Shown here piece by piece: positions 1 through 14,604 of a DNA stretch of 64,000 nt; position 1 is the first letter of the stretch; every line of letters starts with the position of its first letter. The position numbers were made by a program, and so were the translations under genes. The stretch is taken from assembly GCA_037039685.1 (NCBI GenBank), contig JAWNGF010000001.1, positions 8,680,001 to 8,744,000 on the forward strand, read 5' to 3'. Under the pieces are notes generated by a model that did no database searches, was not told the DNA's origin, and saw nothing but the letters and a program-made list of their open reading frames with translations. This DNA is from Ceratobasidium sp. AG-K. Its lineage: Eukaryota; Basidiomycota; Agaricomycetes; Cantharellales; Ceratobasidiaceae.

Positions 1-254
1 GAAACTTGAGAGCGGCTCAAGAGTCGGCCGGCTCCACGTGCACCAACAGAGTGGCTAGCCGAGCCACTGATTAGATTCCAATTTGATAGCGTTTGATTGA
101 CGATCACACATGCGAATTGAAAAGGCCGGCGTAGACCTCATTCCTTCAGTGCATTTTCAGAAAGTTCAATGCATACAAATGATAAGAATGACTACAAGTT
201 GCGAGAAAAAAACGATAGGGACAGACAAAAAAGAAGTGGGCGGTAGTACAACAT

Positions 255-2843
<2,589 letters not shown>

Positions 2844-5193
2844 CTACTTGGACTCGGCCGGCGGGACCCACGTCCCCCACCCCTGCTCACCGAGCAAATA
2901 CCGACACACCATAATCTTCTCAAATGACGGCCGCTGGGTCACATCCACCGACAGACACGCCTTGACAAGCTCGAGAGCGTCGCCTAACCGTCCACCCCCA
3001 TCGGGCTCTTCGCACGCGGCTTCTTGGCCGTGCCCGCACCGCTCTTGGAGAGACTCGAGCGCTTTGGTGTCTGGCGCCAGTCCGTCTTGGGCTTCTTGCG
3101 CGGAAGAGAATGGACATTCGCCGACGAGGAGGACGTAGGCGACTACCCCGAACGCCCATACGTCTTGGGGTGGGCCGGTGTATCGCTCGCCTCGTAGGAT
3201 TTCGGGACCCGCATAGTCGAGGCTGCGGAACGTTAGTGCGGGCGCCACGAATGGCCAGGCACTTACGTTCCGCTAAATGTATCCCAGCCGCCCCGTTTAA
3301 CCACACCTGAACTTCCAAAGTCTATGAGCCAACATCTACCAGCCGGACCAAGCACTGCGAAACGTTAGACAATGCTAATCTACTCAACTGGCTACATACC
3401 GACGTTCTCGTCCTTGATGTCTCGATGGCATATCCCCTTGCTATGCAAAAACGCCAGCGCATCGGCCATTTGCCCTAGATAACTGCGAATGAGGAATCCA
3501 GGCAGACCTTGGGGGTACATTTCCACCAAGTCGAACAGGTCGTTCGGGGGTGTATCCCGCGAACTGATACCGGGAAACTCTTGGCCGTCTATTTTAGGAA
3601 ACGAGGGCGAGGACGAGGGAAGGAGGAGGTAATAGAAATGCGAGTCCTCCCAAAAGTCGAGGAGCGGACATATGCTGGGGTGCCCCTTGACGACTTGGCC
3701 CTCGATCCATTCCCAGGGCGTAGACTGGAAATCGGCATTGTAGATGCGAGGCGAGTGGCCGCCAGGAGATATGGATGCTTCCTTGATCGACTGGCGCGAC
3801 GAGTTGACCGATTGAAAGCGTGAGGGGTCCCAGGGTCGTTTGTGGGGGAGTTTGAACGAGGTGGAGGACAGGGCGTTCATGACGTATATTTCAATGGGTA
3901 TCGTGCCATGGATGGGGTGCTTCTTCCAGCAATCGGCGAGGATGCGCGACTTGATGATCTGTTTGATAATAACATTGGGCTATCGGACAGTTTAGCACGT
4001 GTATTTAATCTGGACGGTGCGACTCACACCAAGACTACCATCGACCTTGAACTCGCGCGCTCGCTTGACCATGCCGTATGCACCGCGGCCTGCTTCTCCC
4101 AGCACCATAAAGTTCTCGATGGAGCGGCCGCCCAAGTACTGGCCGTGGCCATCAGAGCCAGGGCTAGGGGGTGCGGTGGCAGCTGTGCTCGCAATACTAA
4201 CGAATGAAGTTGTCGAGCCAAGCCGTGACAAGCGAGGGGTCATTGGAGGAGGTGCGGGGGAAGGATCTGGGGAGGCGAGGGCATTCGTGCAACAGGGACC
4301 TGTCTCCCAGACACGACCGACACGCGGCGTGACTGGTTCGAGCGCGAGCGGGACATCCGTGACGAACTAAGGCCTTTGGCGGATAATGCAGGCGAGTTGA
4401 GGCCGGGCAGCGGATGGGTCGACATGGACGGCGAGAGATTAGGTGAGCGCACGTGTGGAGAGTGAAATGGCGAGAATTCCGGAGGGGTTGCTGTCCCAGA
4501 GTACGAGAACCCCCGTTGCAGCCCTGCCGAGCGTGGTCCCTGTGGGGGAGAGGGCTGGGGCTGGCCATTGAGACTGAGACCAAGTGATGCTGCAGTCAGA
4601 TGGGCCGGTGTGGTGACAAACATAGAGGCCGATCGCTGGGGCAGCCGCGTGGCCTCTGGGGTGGGTGGAATAATGACCAGATTAGTCTTGTCAACCGGGA
4701 GTTTGTAGTCGTTGGCGGGGGGCGTGGGATGGTCATCCTCGTCGCGTATCTCCGGAACCTTCTCTTCCTCCTCCTCATCGCTGTCATCGTCGCCCCAGCG
4801 CCAGTCAAACCCCCGCCCGATGCCGGTGACCCCATAGCTGTTTCCCACGCTGCTCGCCCTCGACAGTCGGGTGGGCTGCACCGCAATCACAATGTCATCA
4901 TCCAGCTCCGGCTCTCGCTCCACCGGCACCTCTTCTGTCGGCGAATTCTCCATCGACCGCTTGACTGCATTGTGTTCGTCGAGTCCGGCCAGGCCTTTAA
5001 GTGTAAATGAGTTGAGCGCAGGTGGGGCCGAGTGTGACGTGCGCAACGACATGCGGCCGCCAGTGCGTGCTGGCGACCCCGGCAGCTGGTCGAAGTGGGG
5101 CATAGGAGAGGGTCTGTCTCGGGCGTGTTTGCGCTCGGCCAGCGACTCGTCAATGTCAATGTCTAAAAAGACACCCGAGTCGATCGTGCTCAT
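2844..5193 (-). CDS. Ser/Thr protein kinase, PAS-kinase (PSK1/PASK)-like
   Basis: A protein kinase with a long disordered N-terminus (about 320 residues, Ser/Pro-rich, with an acidic DSDEEEEE patch) and a C-terminal catalytic domain. The kinase domain shows a glycine loop (GRGAYGMV), the ATP-anchoring lysine in VIIKQIIK, a GTIPIEI segment typical of the PAS-kinase family, the catalytic loop HRDIKDEN, the magnesium loop IDFGSS, and TLDYAGPEIL with DVWAFGVV. In yeast this family links nutrient status to sugar flux and translation. I see no PAS domain in the N-terminal part, so substrate and input are unknown. The ATG at 5193 begins MSTIDSGVF. The frame changes near 4270. A 48-bp intron ending CCCCAG (about 4267-4314) would fix it, but a one-base indel is equally possible. 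Other introns lie near 3220-3270, 3355-3410 and 3975-4025. Confidence 0.85.
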
Positions 5194-5563
5194 AGGATCG
5201 TGGTCAGGAGGGCAACTCTAACTCTGATTTCTCTATTCCGGCGCTTAGCTATAAGCTTTCCAACTCCCTTGGCCCTTGGCAGTACCACCTGCTTCTCACT
5301 TCTTCACTACCACGCCCACCCTGCCGCCGCCCATCCGTATTTGTGATGTCCGCGGCAGGGGGTATGCGAACCCATCGCCTTAATCTCCCGGCTGCTCGGC
5401 CGGCCTGCATACAGATATCTGGCCTATCCTAGAACAAGAGATCAGGCCCCGTGGCGTCTCATCACTGGCACGGCATTCATCCTCGTCCATTCAAACCGAG
5501 AAGATCATTATTAAAGCCTATATGCTACACGAGTCGAATCAGGGGTATGTTATGATACACGGC
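5194..5563. other. intergenic: kinase promoter region
   Basis: 370 bp between the kinase start and the DUG3 stop, both on the minus strand. It holds CT-rich tracts (5275-5335) and no supported ORF. It should contain the kinase promoter and the DUG3 3' UTR. Confidence 0.4.
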
Positions 5564-7202
5564 CTACAACCCTGTGGCTTGCTCGTTTGGGGGCGTCTCG
5601 TCGCCCTCGTTGGTCACTTGGCCCCGGCTCAACAAGCCCTTGGTAGCAGCAAAGTCCCCGGCCCGTTTGTTCTCGGCAGAATAAGGGACATAAAACTCGT
5701 CAATGATTGGGATCTGCAATATGTTCATCTATAATTCAAGAATCAGCTGCGCATTCCGCCTACGTGGTATTTTTAAGTTACCTTGGGTGTAATCACTGCC
5801 GCCACGTTAGCTACAGTCGTTGAATTTCAGACACGATGGGACGCACCAATAATCGTGTTCGACGGTATTTCCATCCAGTCTGCTTTTTCAAACGTAAGCG
5901 GCTCGCTCGCAATCATGAAGATGTTTTCCCGCTTGTCCGACTTGGTCATGCGGTAGTGCCCGCCGGGCGCGTACTCGTGGAACGTCGTCCCGGAGCTAAA
6001 CCACTGCCAAGCTGTCAACTCGGGGCCCCAGAATGTTTCATTTCATGATTTACCAATGACGCAGCCTCGTCTGTGCGCGACGATACGTAACGCGTCGCAA
6101 CTGAAACAATCGTCAACACCACCGTCGAGCCGAGTAGACGCACTAACCAACTGATTTTCCATCAGTAATGCAAAAGTTCATCAAGGACGGCTGGAGGATC
6201 GGCGGTCAGCACGAGCTAAAACGGGGTGCGTGACGTGCCTCGGTGATGTTTGCTTCCCGGGACCATTGGTTCAGCTGTGCGATGCATGCCAACATGGCTT
6301 TTTTCAATATGTTCGGCGTGAAAGACTTGGCCTTTGGGTTCGGCAACTGTCCAAGCAGTCAGCGCGTGGACACGCACAACTGAAACAACTCACGAATGAT
6401 AAAAACACTGCGAATGCCCATTCCGAGTCGGTGTTTCCCTGGGGGACGGCAAACAGTTCGTCCGAGAGCGAGGCTTGGAGTCGTCGCTTGATCAAGTGAA
6501 AGTCTGCGATTCCGCCATTGTGCATCCACTGGGGGGTGTTAGGTTCGTTCGAGCTTGGGCAAGGAACTTACCATGAGTTTGCCGTAGCTCCACGGGTGAC
6601 AATTGTCCAATGACAGAGAACCGGCCGTTGTCGCTCTCACATGGGCGCTGCGAAACCAAGCGGTCAGACGGCACGTAAGTCCGCGCGTGGATGTTAATTA
6701 CAATACTAAAGGGGATTTGATCTTGACCGCTAATCTTTCTAGGTTTGCCTGCAATCCCAAACACCGTGAGCGCACGTTCCTAATATCGCCATGTACTCAC
6801 GTTATTCCAAGCCTACCAAGCAACCATGTTCAGTCTTCATACCGAGCGGATACGGCAACACTCACGGGTGTCACAGAAGTAAAAATACAAGGTTCGCCCT
6901 GTGTCGAGGAATACCCCTCGGGTTGCTCCAGCTCGTGCTCGTCGTACCATCCTAGTGACGTAAATCCCTACTCGCCCGCCTCTCGGTCGACTCACCGACA
7001 CCAAACCCGTCCCCGTTGATAGGTCGTCGTCTGTCCAATCGTAGTCGACTATCAAACGCTTGGTTGATAATCGAATGGGATGGTCTTGTGAGAAGCTAGG
7101 AGTCATTTAAGTGCTCTTTGCCAAATGGGGAATGCGTCGAAGGCGACTTACATGTGAAAGTTCGATCGAGTCTGTTCCCTTGTAGATAAGCAGTCGGCAC
7201 AT
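5564..7202 (-). CDS. DUG3: class II glutamine amidotransferase (DUG3-type)
   Basis: N-terminal-nucleophile amidotransferase of the DUG3 family. In yeast DUG3 works with DUG1/DUG2 in the alternative cytosolic pathway that degrades glutathione. The start at 7202 gives MCRLLIYKGTD, which places the catalytic Cys at position 2 immediately after Met, as the family requires. Following exons read SHSIINQAFDSRLRLD, then GDGFGVGWYD, HVRATTAGSLSLDNCHPW, KLMWMHNGGIADFH and EPLTFEKADWMEIPSNTI, all in the expected family order. The C-terminus reads IPIIDEFYVPYS and ends before the stop at 5564. The gene is cut by about nine short introns, each with clear GT/AG ends, and all exons join in frame. Length and motif order match DUG3 orthologues. 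Confidence 0.92.
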
Positions 7203-7499
7203 TGCGAGGGTGGTGGTAAGAGTTGACTTGGTTGAGACTTATATTCGTCTCTAAGTATTGAGTTGGACTGCTGGCAGAAATGGCGTGTAAGATGCTAACG
7301 ATCGCGTGTCTCTCGGTAGTATGTAAGCGCCGGATTCGGAGATACTTTATCTGACACCACCCGAATAGCATATCAGGCTCACCCAATGGAGACACTTGCG
7401 TCATAGCTGCAAAACAATAATATATTTGGACATGGATTGTCTCGAATAAATCACGAACATTAGACTACCAGTTTACAGCCTCGTCAAACCCCAAAGCGA

Positions 7500-8464
7500 T
7501 TAATAGTAGCATACGGCGTGGAGTAGGGTGTGCGGGTGGCGCTCCTGTTGTACAGCAAGAATCTTGGCCATATCTTCGTCGAGATCGTCGGAAGCCTCGA
7601 TCTGTCGAACGGGGTAAATCAGCGATAATAAATGTGCGGGGGAGATACGCACCGCCCTGGCCAAATCCTTAATGGCTAGTCCGGCTTTCAAGGCCTCTTC
7701 GTGGTTATCTTTAATTTCAACGTTGATAACGTGTACCGGACGGTTCGACTCGCCACCTCGGTTAAGGAGGTCTGGTTCAACGTGTCAGCATAGTAACAAA
7801 ATCGGTCGACGAGAGAGCTAACCTTCACAAACGGCGTCAAAGCACCTCTCCTCACAAGTTATGACGACATCTGCTTGGGTCTTGTTATCTTGCCACCGCT
7901 CCGGAGCTCTCTTGATATTCCGGTTTCGATCAAGCATCTTCAATAACCCATTGGCTTCGTATCTAATTGACCATCAGTGACACTCAACCGTCAAGGTATC
8001 CACACTTACAGCCTTCTGTCTTGGTTAGCCAAGTCATGCCACATGTCATCGTACGGTGTGCCAAACGTGTAAATATTTGGTCGGTCAGCGGTCGGGCCCG
8101 GTAGCCTGACAGCCGAACCAGTTCCTGACGAGATTACACGAAATCCACCCTTGGCGAGCACATTGTGAGCTTCCATGGATCGATTCTACTTGTACAAATC
8201 ATTATAACCGAGCGGATCCAATATAAACGAGGCGCTCACCTGGTTCGATGCACAAACCACGCAAAACAGCGGCCTATTGACTACGCGGGTCCCATAGTTG
8301 TGGGCTAGCGGATTAGGGCTCTGGAGGCGCTGAGGGGGTTGTCCCGGAGCAAAAGAATAGGGAGGTTGCTGTTGGTTGAACGAAAAGTTGCTCAGTCCTA
8401 CAGAATTGTGGTGGGCAAGTCTTGGGTCTGCATTCCTATTGCGCAGCCGGGGATCCTGGGACAT
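7500..8464 (-). CDS. SSU72: RNA polymerase II CTD phosphatase SSU72
   Basis: Protein phosphatase that removes Ser5 phosphate from the RNA polymerase II C-terminal domain and is part of the cleavage/polyadenylation machinery in the nucleus. The CX5RS signature reads CASNQNRS and is assembled across an intron: CASNQ ends one exon (about 8240) and [11 protein letters not shown] begins the next (about 8187). [18 protein letters not shown] follows, then the conserved YDDMWHDL region, [29 protein letters not shown] and the C-terminal [10 protein letters not shown]. The ATG at 8464 (MSQDPRLRN) gives a Gln/Pro-rich N-terminal extension of about 60 residues. A GTAAGT donor at about 8553 and a CCCAG acceptor at 8456 could instead add an upstream exon starting with the ATG at 8682 in the same frame, so the true start is not settled. 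Confidence 0.93.
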
Positions 8465-8938
8465 GGGTATAGGTGGTGGAAGGGGGCAGACGACGAGCTG
8501 TTGAAGCGCGCGTGTGGGCCTAGGCGGTTATAAGTACTTACGCCGTAGTACCTATCTGCGGATGATAAGGGCGTAAGCTCGGATTTAGATACCGGAGATA
8601 ACCGTATGCCAATCATTCCCTCAGCAGTATCCATACACTGGTCTCCATCTCGACCCAGCACCGTTTCAATTTTCCCACCCATATCTATGAAACATTGGTG
8701 GGAATGGTGCGGGTCGCCACAGCTTCCACTCTGAAGTCATCGTCGGGGTATTTGGCGTCTTGGGGGTACGAAGGACGGAAACCGGTACTTACCTCTGCGG
8801 CGAAGCGACCTGGGGGAGAAGTTTTCGCGGGGGTGGTTGGAGAATCTCGGAGGACCGCATGACCTTTTAGGGCGCCACTTCACGTGATCTCGAGTCTCGA
8901 CCACAGCGCTAAGATGAACGGTGTTGTTTCTCCCAACC
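8465..8938. promoter_or_regulatory. divergent promoter region SSU72 / SWD1
   Basis: 474 bp between the divergent start codons of SSU72 (minus) and SWD1 (plus). It contains a CACGTG E-box-like hexamer at about 8880 near SWD1. It may also include an alternative first exon of SSU72 (8554-8682). No independent gene is supported. Confidence 0.45.
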
Positions 8939-10651
8939 ATGAACGCAGCCCTCCTTGGTACGTACAACGTCCAATGTATTTAAAAAGTCTAAAATCCAGT
9001 AGATCCATTTGGGCAGGACTACCCTGAGTCTGTCGAGAACACGTTGGATGAATACGCCGTGTGTGCTAGATTTAACCGCACTGGGCGCTTCATTGCTGCA
9101 GGGCGCCCAGACGGGAAGACGAGTATTTGGGACCTAGAAACCAAAGGTGTGATACAGGTCCTGAACGGGCACGTAAAGACCATCACGAGTGTTAGGTATG
9201 TTCTGCCTTAAGCTGGGTGGCCAAAGTCTAACTTTCTTCAGCTGGTCCCGAAACTCACGCTACCTTCTCACATCTTCCAAGGACTGGAATTGCATAATAT
9301 GGGACATGTCGACAGGAGAGCGCGCCGCGACTATCCGATTTGACGCACCTGTGTTGCAAGCGGCATTTCATCCTCGAAATAGGTAAGTGTGCCGTCGACG
9401 ACTTTGTTTCAATACCTAAACTGCAGGAGTTTAGTAAACTAGTACTAGCTACACTTCAGTCGCAACAGACGTTTTTAGTCGACCTGCGTAAAGGTACTCG
9501 GAGCCGAACTGAGCTCATTGATGCTCAAGCACAAGCTCTAGCCCCCAACCAGGATCGGTGAGCGGCCTCTGACCGACGGTTCCTCGGACTTACGGTGGAT
9601 CAAACTGCTAGGATGAAAACAATTACTGCGGTATTCTCGCCTGATGGCAAAACAATCCAAGTAGGAACGTCTACTGGCGTCCTTGCAACCTTCAACACTC
9701 GATCTCAATCCCTGCTTAGTTGTACCAAGGTTTCTAACGGGAACGCCATGATCAAGCATATTACGTGCGACCATAGTGGCAAGTGAGCACCCCCTTCGCA
9801 ATACCTAAACGTGTCTACTAACGCACATATTTCAGATACCTTATTGTCAACTCCAACGACAGGATCATTCGAGTTCTGGAGATAAATGCTCAATCGTATG
9901 ACCTCGAGCTGTTGCATATGTTCTCTGACCCAATCAGCAAGACACCTTGGAACGGGATTTGCTTCTCTGGCGATGGAGAATATGTAGTCGCAGGTAAGTT
10001 GACGATTGAATGAAAAGATATCTTGATCCCACTCAGAACCACAGGCGCCGGACACAAGGCTGGGCATACTATATATATCTGGGATCGCTCTTCTGGCGCC
10101 TTGGTGAAAATATTGGAGGGTCCAACCGAGCCATTAGTAGATGCAGATGTAAGTGGTCATGCTCTCAAATGCCCCTGGGATGCCTGCTCATAGGGACGCC
10201 CCACAGTGGCATCCATTTCGCCCAATGTTGTGCTCTGTTGCGTCTTCGGGATTAATTCACATCTGGAAAACCACGTACTCCGAGAATTGGAGTGCATTTG
10301 CCCCGGGCTTCGAAGAATTGGAGGAAAACGTCGAGTACCAGGAACGTGAGGACGAGTTTGATGTAGTACGTCCGGTTGAGTCCCTCAGCTCCCAACCCAG
10401 GGCTTACCTGTTACTTGTAGGAGGACGAATTCGATGCTCTGCGACGTAAGCGACGGGAAGAGGAATTTGAAGTGGACGTCGAAACGATTGAGCCTATCAT
10501 CGTTGGAAAACATCTCGGAGAATCGCGATTGACGGACCAAGATGACGACGACATTTGGATCGCCCTTGAACCTGATGATGACGTTGTGCTCGACTATACG
10601 CCTGTGCTTGACGTCCTGGAGAGAGAAAGCGAGGACGAGGATGAAAACTAG
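8939..10651 (+). CDS. SWD1: COMPASS complex WD40 subunit SWD1 (RBBP5 homologue)
   Basis: WD40 propeller subunit of the SET1/COMPASS histone H3K4 methyltransferase. The first exon is only MNAALL (ATG at 8939), joined to DPFGQDYPE, which matches the start of RBBP5/SWD1 proteins. WD repeats follow: FNRTGRFIAAGRPDGKTSIW, HVKTITSVSWSRNSRYLL, SKDWNCIIWD, DAPVLQAAFHPRN, then AVFSPDGKTIQVGTSTG, NDRIIRVLEI and ITGAGHKAGHTIYIWD-like segments. The acidic C-terminus ends DVLERESEDEDEN at 10651. It has about eight short introns. SWD1 is divergent from SSU72, and both act on transcribing RNA polymerase II or its chromatin template, though that may be coincidental. Confidence 0.93.
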
Positions 10652-10769
10652 GCTCGGCCCTTTTTGGGTGAGCCACGACGATTTAAATGTGTTACACCCC
10701 CCTTTCATTATTTATTACGCACTCTCACGTATACTACATATCATTCTCCTAAAAGATTATATGTGACCC

Positions 10770-12337
10770 CTACGGTGCCGGAACATCGACCGTGCGGCCC
10801 TCCCGCGAGCTCAACATGGCCAACTCGATCATTTGAATCACAGCCGCGGACTGCTCAAATTTGACTTGTAGCTCGACCCCAGAAGTGATTGCTTTTGCCA
10901 AATTTTCGAACAGGCTCTGGTACGACCCCTTTTCCGATGGCACGCTATTCCCTGAGAGTTAGACAACAGCTCTATGGTGAAACACACACTCACATTGTGG
11001 ATTCAATTGCGCCGCTCTCTGTCACAAAGTCCAGTGTCCCATAGATTGATTCTGGCTCACAACCAAACTTCGGGTCCAACACGGACAACTCGCGCGCCTT
11101 GAGTTGATCTTCCTGCGAGTCGATGCCCCGTTTCTGAACGATCCTTTAGTTCCGCGAACGTTGAACCGAGCCTGGACTTCTTTACAGACAAGGATGACGC
11201 GGTTACAGTGGCCCGAATTGGGAACGGTTTCGTATCATAATGGAAATGGATCAAGAACTACCGGTAGTCGAGTGAGTTAAACGTCTTATCCGTGCTTCCG
11301 CAAATCGTACCGTATCATCAACTGCCAGCCCACCAAATCCACGAACGTTCTGGATGAATCCAGTAAGACGATTTGGACGACCGAACAATTGAAGAACCTG
11401 GTCGATCAGATGTGGCCCTGGGTAAACCAGCAAGTTAACATCATCCCCATCCCTATCGTAAATATAACCCACCTAGATCGAATGTATGGCCTGAGCCGGG
11501 TCCTGCCGCTTCACGCCAAAAGGCTGTAGTACGAGGCGAAGGGCGGTATCGATCATAGCTGACAGTAATTCGTTATTCCACGATCATGAAACAACGTCAA
11601 TCTCGACTCACTGGGATTCAAATTCGACAACGTCGCCGAGCTGCATATGCATCATATCATCAGTTCATCCCGATCGTTATGCTAACAAACGTGCTCACCT
11701 TTCCCTCTCGAATAAGCTTCTGAACTGTTAAGAAATCTGAATCCCATCGCCTATTCTGGAATGCACTAAGAATTACGCCCTGGGATTTGGCCAGAGCATC
11801 GAGTTCCTTTGCCTCAGCATACGTTGGTGTCACGGGCTTCTCCAGAAGAACTTGGACGACATTATCGGCATCAACTTTACGCATATATAGACTTCTCACC
11901 ATGCTTCCTCGCTTGTATAGCTGCTTTGGCTAATGGATAGTGGGTCTCATTGGGAGTAGTAATAATAACCTAATGCGGCAGGATAAGATATATTGCGTAG
12001 GTGACCAAGATACGAATATCCACTCGTACCAATTGTAGCTCGGGGTCCTCCAGAAACTCCTCAGTGGTATTTGCTACGCGTATGCCCGCAATGCCAAACT
12101 TGGCGCCGATTATACCACCACTCTTCTTTTCGGCCTCGGTAGCTTTACGCTCAAGTGTCGAGTGGACCACAAAGAGTTCAGGCAAAGCATTCAGGAACGG
12201 AACCTAGGTCATTTAAATCTTGTGAGCACGGCCTCAAGGCATGCCAACCAAGCCACGACTGAGAGTAACCCTACGTGAAAAGTGACCGCGCTGGAGCCGC
12301 CAACGCCAATAATGCCAGCCTTGATAGGTTGCACCAT
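10770..12337 (-). CDS. Gfo/Idh/MocA-family NAD(P)-dependent oxidoreductase
   Basis: Dehydrogenase with an N-terminal Rossmann fold (MVQPIKAGIIGVGGSS, a GxGxxx nucleotide-binding loop), then ITTPNETHYPLAKAAIQA and VLLEKPVTPT, the EKP motif typical of Gfo/Idh/MocA enzymes. The C-terminal alpha/beta domain holds FQNRRWDSDF, YPGPHLIDQVLQLFGRP and the terminal block LFENLAKAITSGVELQVKFE. The substrate cannot be told from sequence. Splicing at GTGAGAAG...CCAAG (about 11850-11900) joins QARKH to VLLEKP. Between about 11125 and 11200 the frame changes twice by one base with no room for introns: the coding signal moves from ASSLSVK to VQARFNVRGTKGSF, then to QKRGIDSQEDQLKAREL. This is either two assembly errors or a decayed gene. 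The rest looks intact. Confidence 0.82.
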
Positions 12338-12637
12338 AGCTATCGATCAAGTGGGGATTAGGTTGAGGGGTTTCCCGATAGTCTTTTATATGTCTGCGAT
12401 TTGCAATATGTATGCCTCGGCTCGCTTACACACTGCTAGGACAAAAAGTGGGGTTGAGCACTGGAGATCGACGCTTGCTACAACCTCCACCTCCACCTCT
12501 GCCCTTGGGCTACATATGTCAGAGATTTCACGTGATTGATATGCCCAGTCAGGAATCTACCCCAACGCCACCTTGCCTTTGTAGGAAACCATCAGAGAAC
12601 TGAGTTGCATTGACGAGCTGGGAGTCTAGTGAATCCA

Positions 12638-14324
12638 CTAAAGATTTAGTCCGTTCAATACAGCTTCTTGCACTTTCTCCGCTACGAGCTGTTCCTCCTC
12701 CCATAGCTGCGCTATCGCGTTCAGCAATTGCTGCCATTCATTCGGGTCGGCCTCGACACGGTCTACCTGACCTAGTACACCTAGTACACGGGATCGCATC
12801 ACTTTGCTCCGTCGTATGACCTTCTGGCAAAGAGTGCTGACAGATTCCCTAACCATTATCTCGTTCTCTGCGGAAACGGTCTCGACTAGGCCTTGTATCG
12901 AGCCCTCCCAGAGTGCCAATTCAGGCCTGTTCTTACTTCGTGCGGGAGGGGGTTGTAGGGAGATATGATGTAGCCTTAGCGTAGGAATAAGTCTGTAAGA
13001 TGGTCGCGCACTACCATCTTCAACGTGAAGAGTCCAGTCCCTGCGGAATTGGTTCATTAAATCGCTCTGGCTTGTTGGCTCCAAGCCAGTGGCACTTACT
13101 TCCAGTAACCTCTATCCTTCAATAGCGCTGCCTTGATACCAGAGTCGACAGATGCTTGCAATAGTTCTTCGACATCGGCATCAATATTGATTTCACCGTT
13201 GAGTATATGCGCTTCCTGTCGCTCGATTGGTAACACAAACCCATATTCTGCAAATAAAAAGGCGTTCGAATGACCACCGTAGCGCAGAAAAACCTGCTCT
13301 CCACGTTTTAAGGCGCCAGAAGTGGAAAAGGCCATTCCTAAACACAAGGGTATCAATTGGGATGTCGTGCACTAGCTATGCTGTGCGTACCCTCGCCAAG
13401 TGCATACTCGTCCTGAGTTACAGAAAGTGATGCTATCGATGTGTGATTTGCGAAATCAAGGAGAGGACACATGGTAAGATTATCATCTGAATTTGAGAAC
13501 CTGAGATCGTGGTAGAGACACCGAGTGTTAACTGCATATCACTTGTTTGGTTAGCCAAGGCGCATAATAATGTGAAGACTTGTTGTTACCGTTTAACCAT
13601 GCCCAAATATAACGTTCAAATCGCATTGCTGGGTCTTGGCTATGCATTTCTGGAGGTTCTAATTTTGGGAAATTCTCTGCAGCAATATAAATATCGATTT
13701 TTCTGGAGGGAAGCAATAGTTACACACCAATACTGAGAGGGTAATTGTCCAATCCTCTTTCAAACGCCGCTCAACCTCTAGCAGCATATCAACTACTGAG
13801 TTTGGCATCAGATCAATCATGGATTGTCGTAACTTGGGATCTTGTATGATGACTAGTGGGTGATCAGAGAAGGAGGTCGGAAGAGTATTGATGTATGTAT
13901 CAAATACAGTGTCGGAAATTCCGCACTTCACGCGATACAGATGCAGCGAAAGCAGCTGGATTGATGTTAGACGAATGGGCTTGGCGTCTGCAGGACCTGA
14001 TGATGGGAGTATTTGCCCGGGATATACATCGCTAAGTGTTCTCGCATTCAAGAGACATTTCCCTGGTATTGAAATCACGGTGTCTATTGCCTAGGGAAAT
14101 TGTGGCCTGCGCTACGAGAAGGTGGATTGATCCCACCTTGAGGTCTTTGGTAGCAAACAATCCGCGACCAGCCCCTATGCGCGGATAAATTTTTTCGGTT
14201 ACAAAAGTGTCATACTTAGGAGATCAAGAGTCATACCCGGTACGAGGCGAGGCTCTACATGTAGTATAGCAAGATCCCCTTGAGCTCTAATTACTTTCTC
14301 AAGTCGTAGCCATGCCGGGTCCAT
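12638..14324 (-). CDS. SET-domain protein lysine methyltransferase (Rubisco-LSMT/SETD-like)
   Basis: Probable non-histone protein lysine methyltransferase. The SET domain is split by an insertion, as in the RKM/SETD3/SETD6 class. The N-terminal part has GAGRGLFATKDL and then VISIPGKCLLN. The catalytic end reads MCPLLDFANHTS, where the NH is the cofactor-binding NHS-type motif, followed by GEQVFLRYGGHSNAFLFAEYGF. A helical Rubisco-substrate-binding-like C-terminus follows and ends AVLNGLNL. The ATG at 14324 (MDPAWLRLEKVI) is the best supported start. A 53-bp intron (GTGGGATC...AATAG) joins FATKDLK to the VISIPG exon in frame. Substrate unknown; ribosomal proteins or elongation factors are the usual targets of this class. 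Confidence 0.82.
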
Positions 14325-14604
14325 AGTGTGATAAGCAAGTGAAATGCAACAAATCTGAGCACCAAGGTACGATTTAAAGGCCGATGTTCCCTTGAACCAG
14401 GTGGATAGGCTCAAGTCGGTGTTGATTACAGGGACTCCGAGTCAGAGCGCAAACACAGCACTGAGGTTTCGACGCCAAATTTAGCACCTTTCCAGCACGG
14501 CCAAACACTTGCAAGCAGCTATAGCGCTAAGGGCCGATCTCCCAGCATTGGCCATAAATGGCTATGTTGAGTTGGACACCAACATCTCGAACTCGTCACG
14601 ATTT

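Noticed and set aside
1..254. Possible gene at the left edge
   Set aside because: Only a short open frame (110-292) that overlaps the TEF1 3' end; no coding features.
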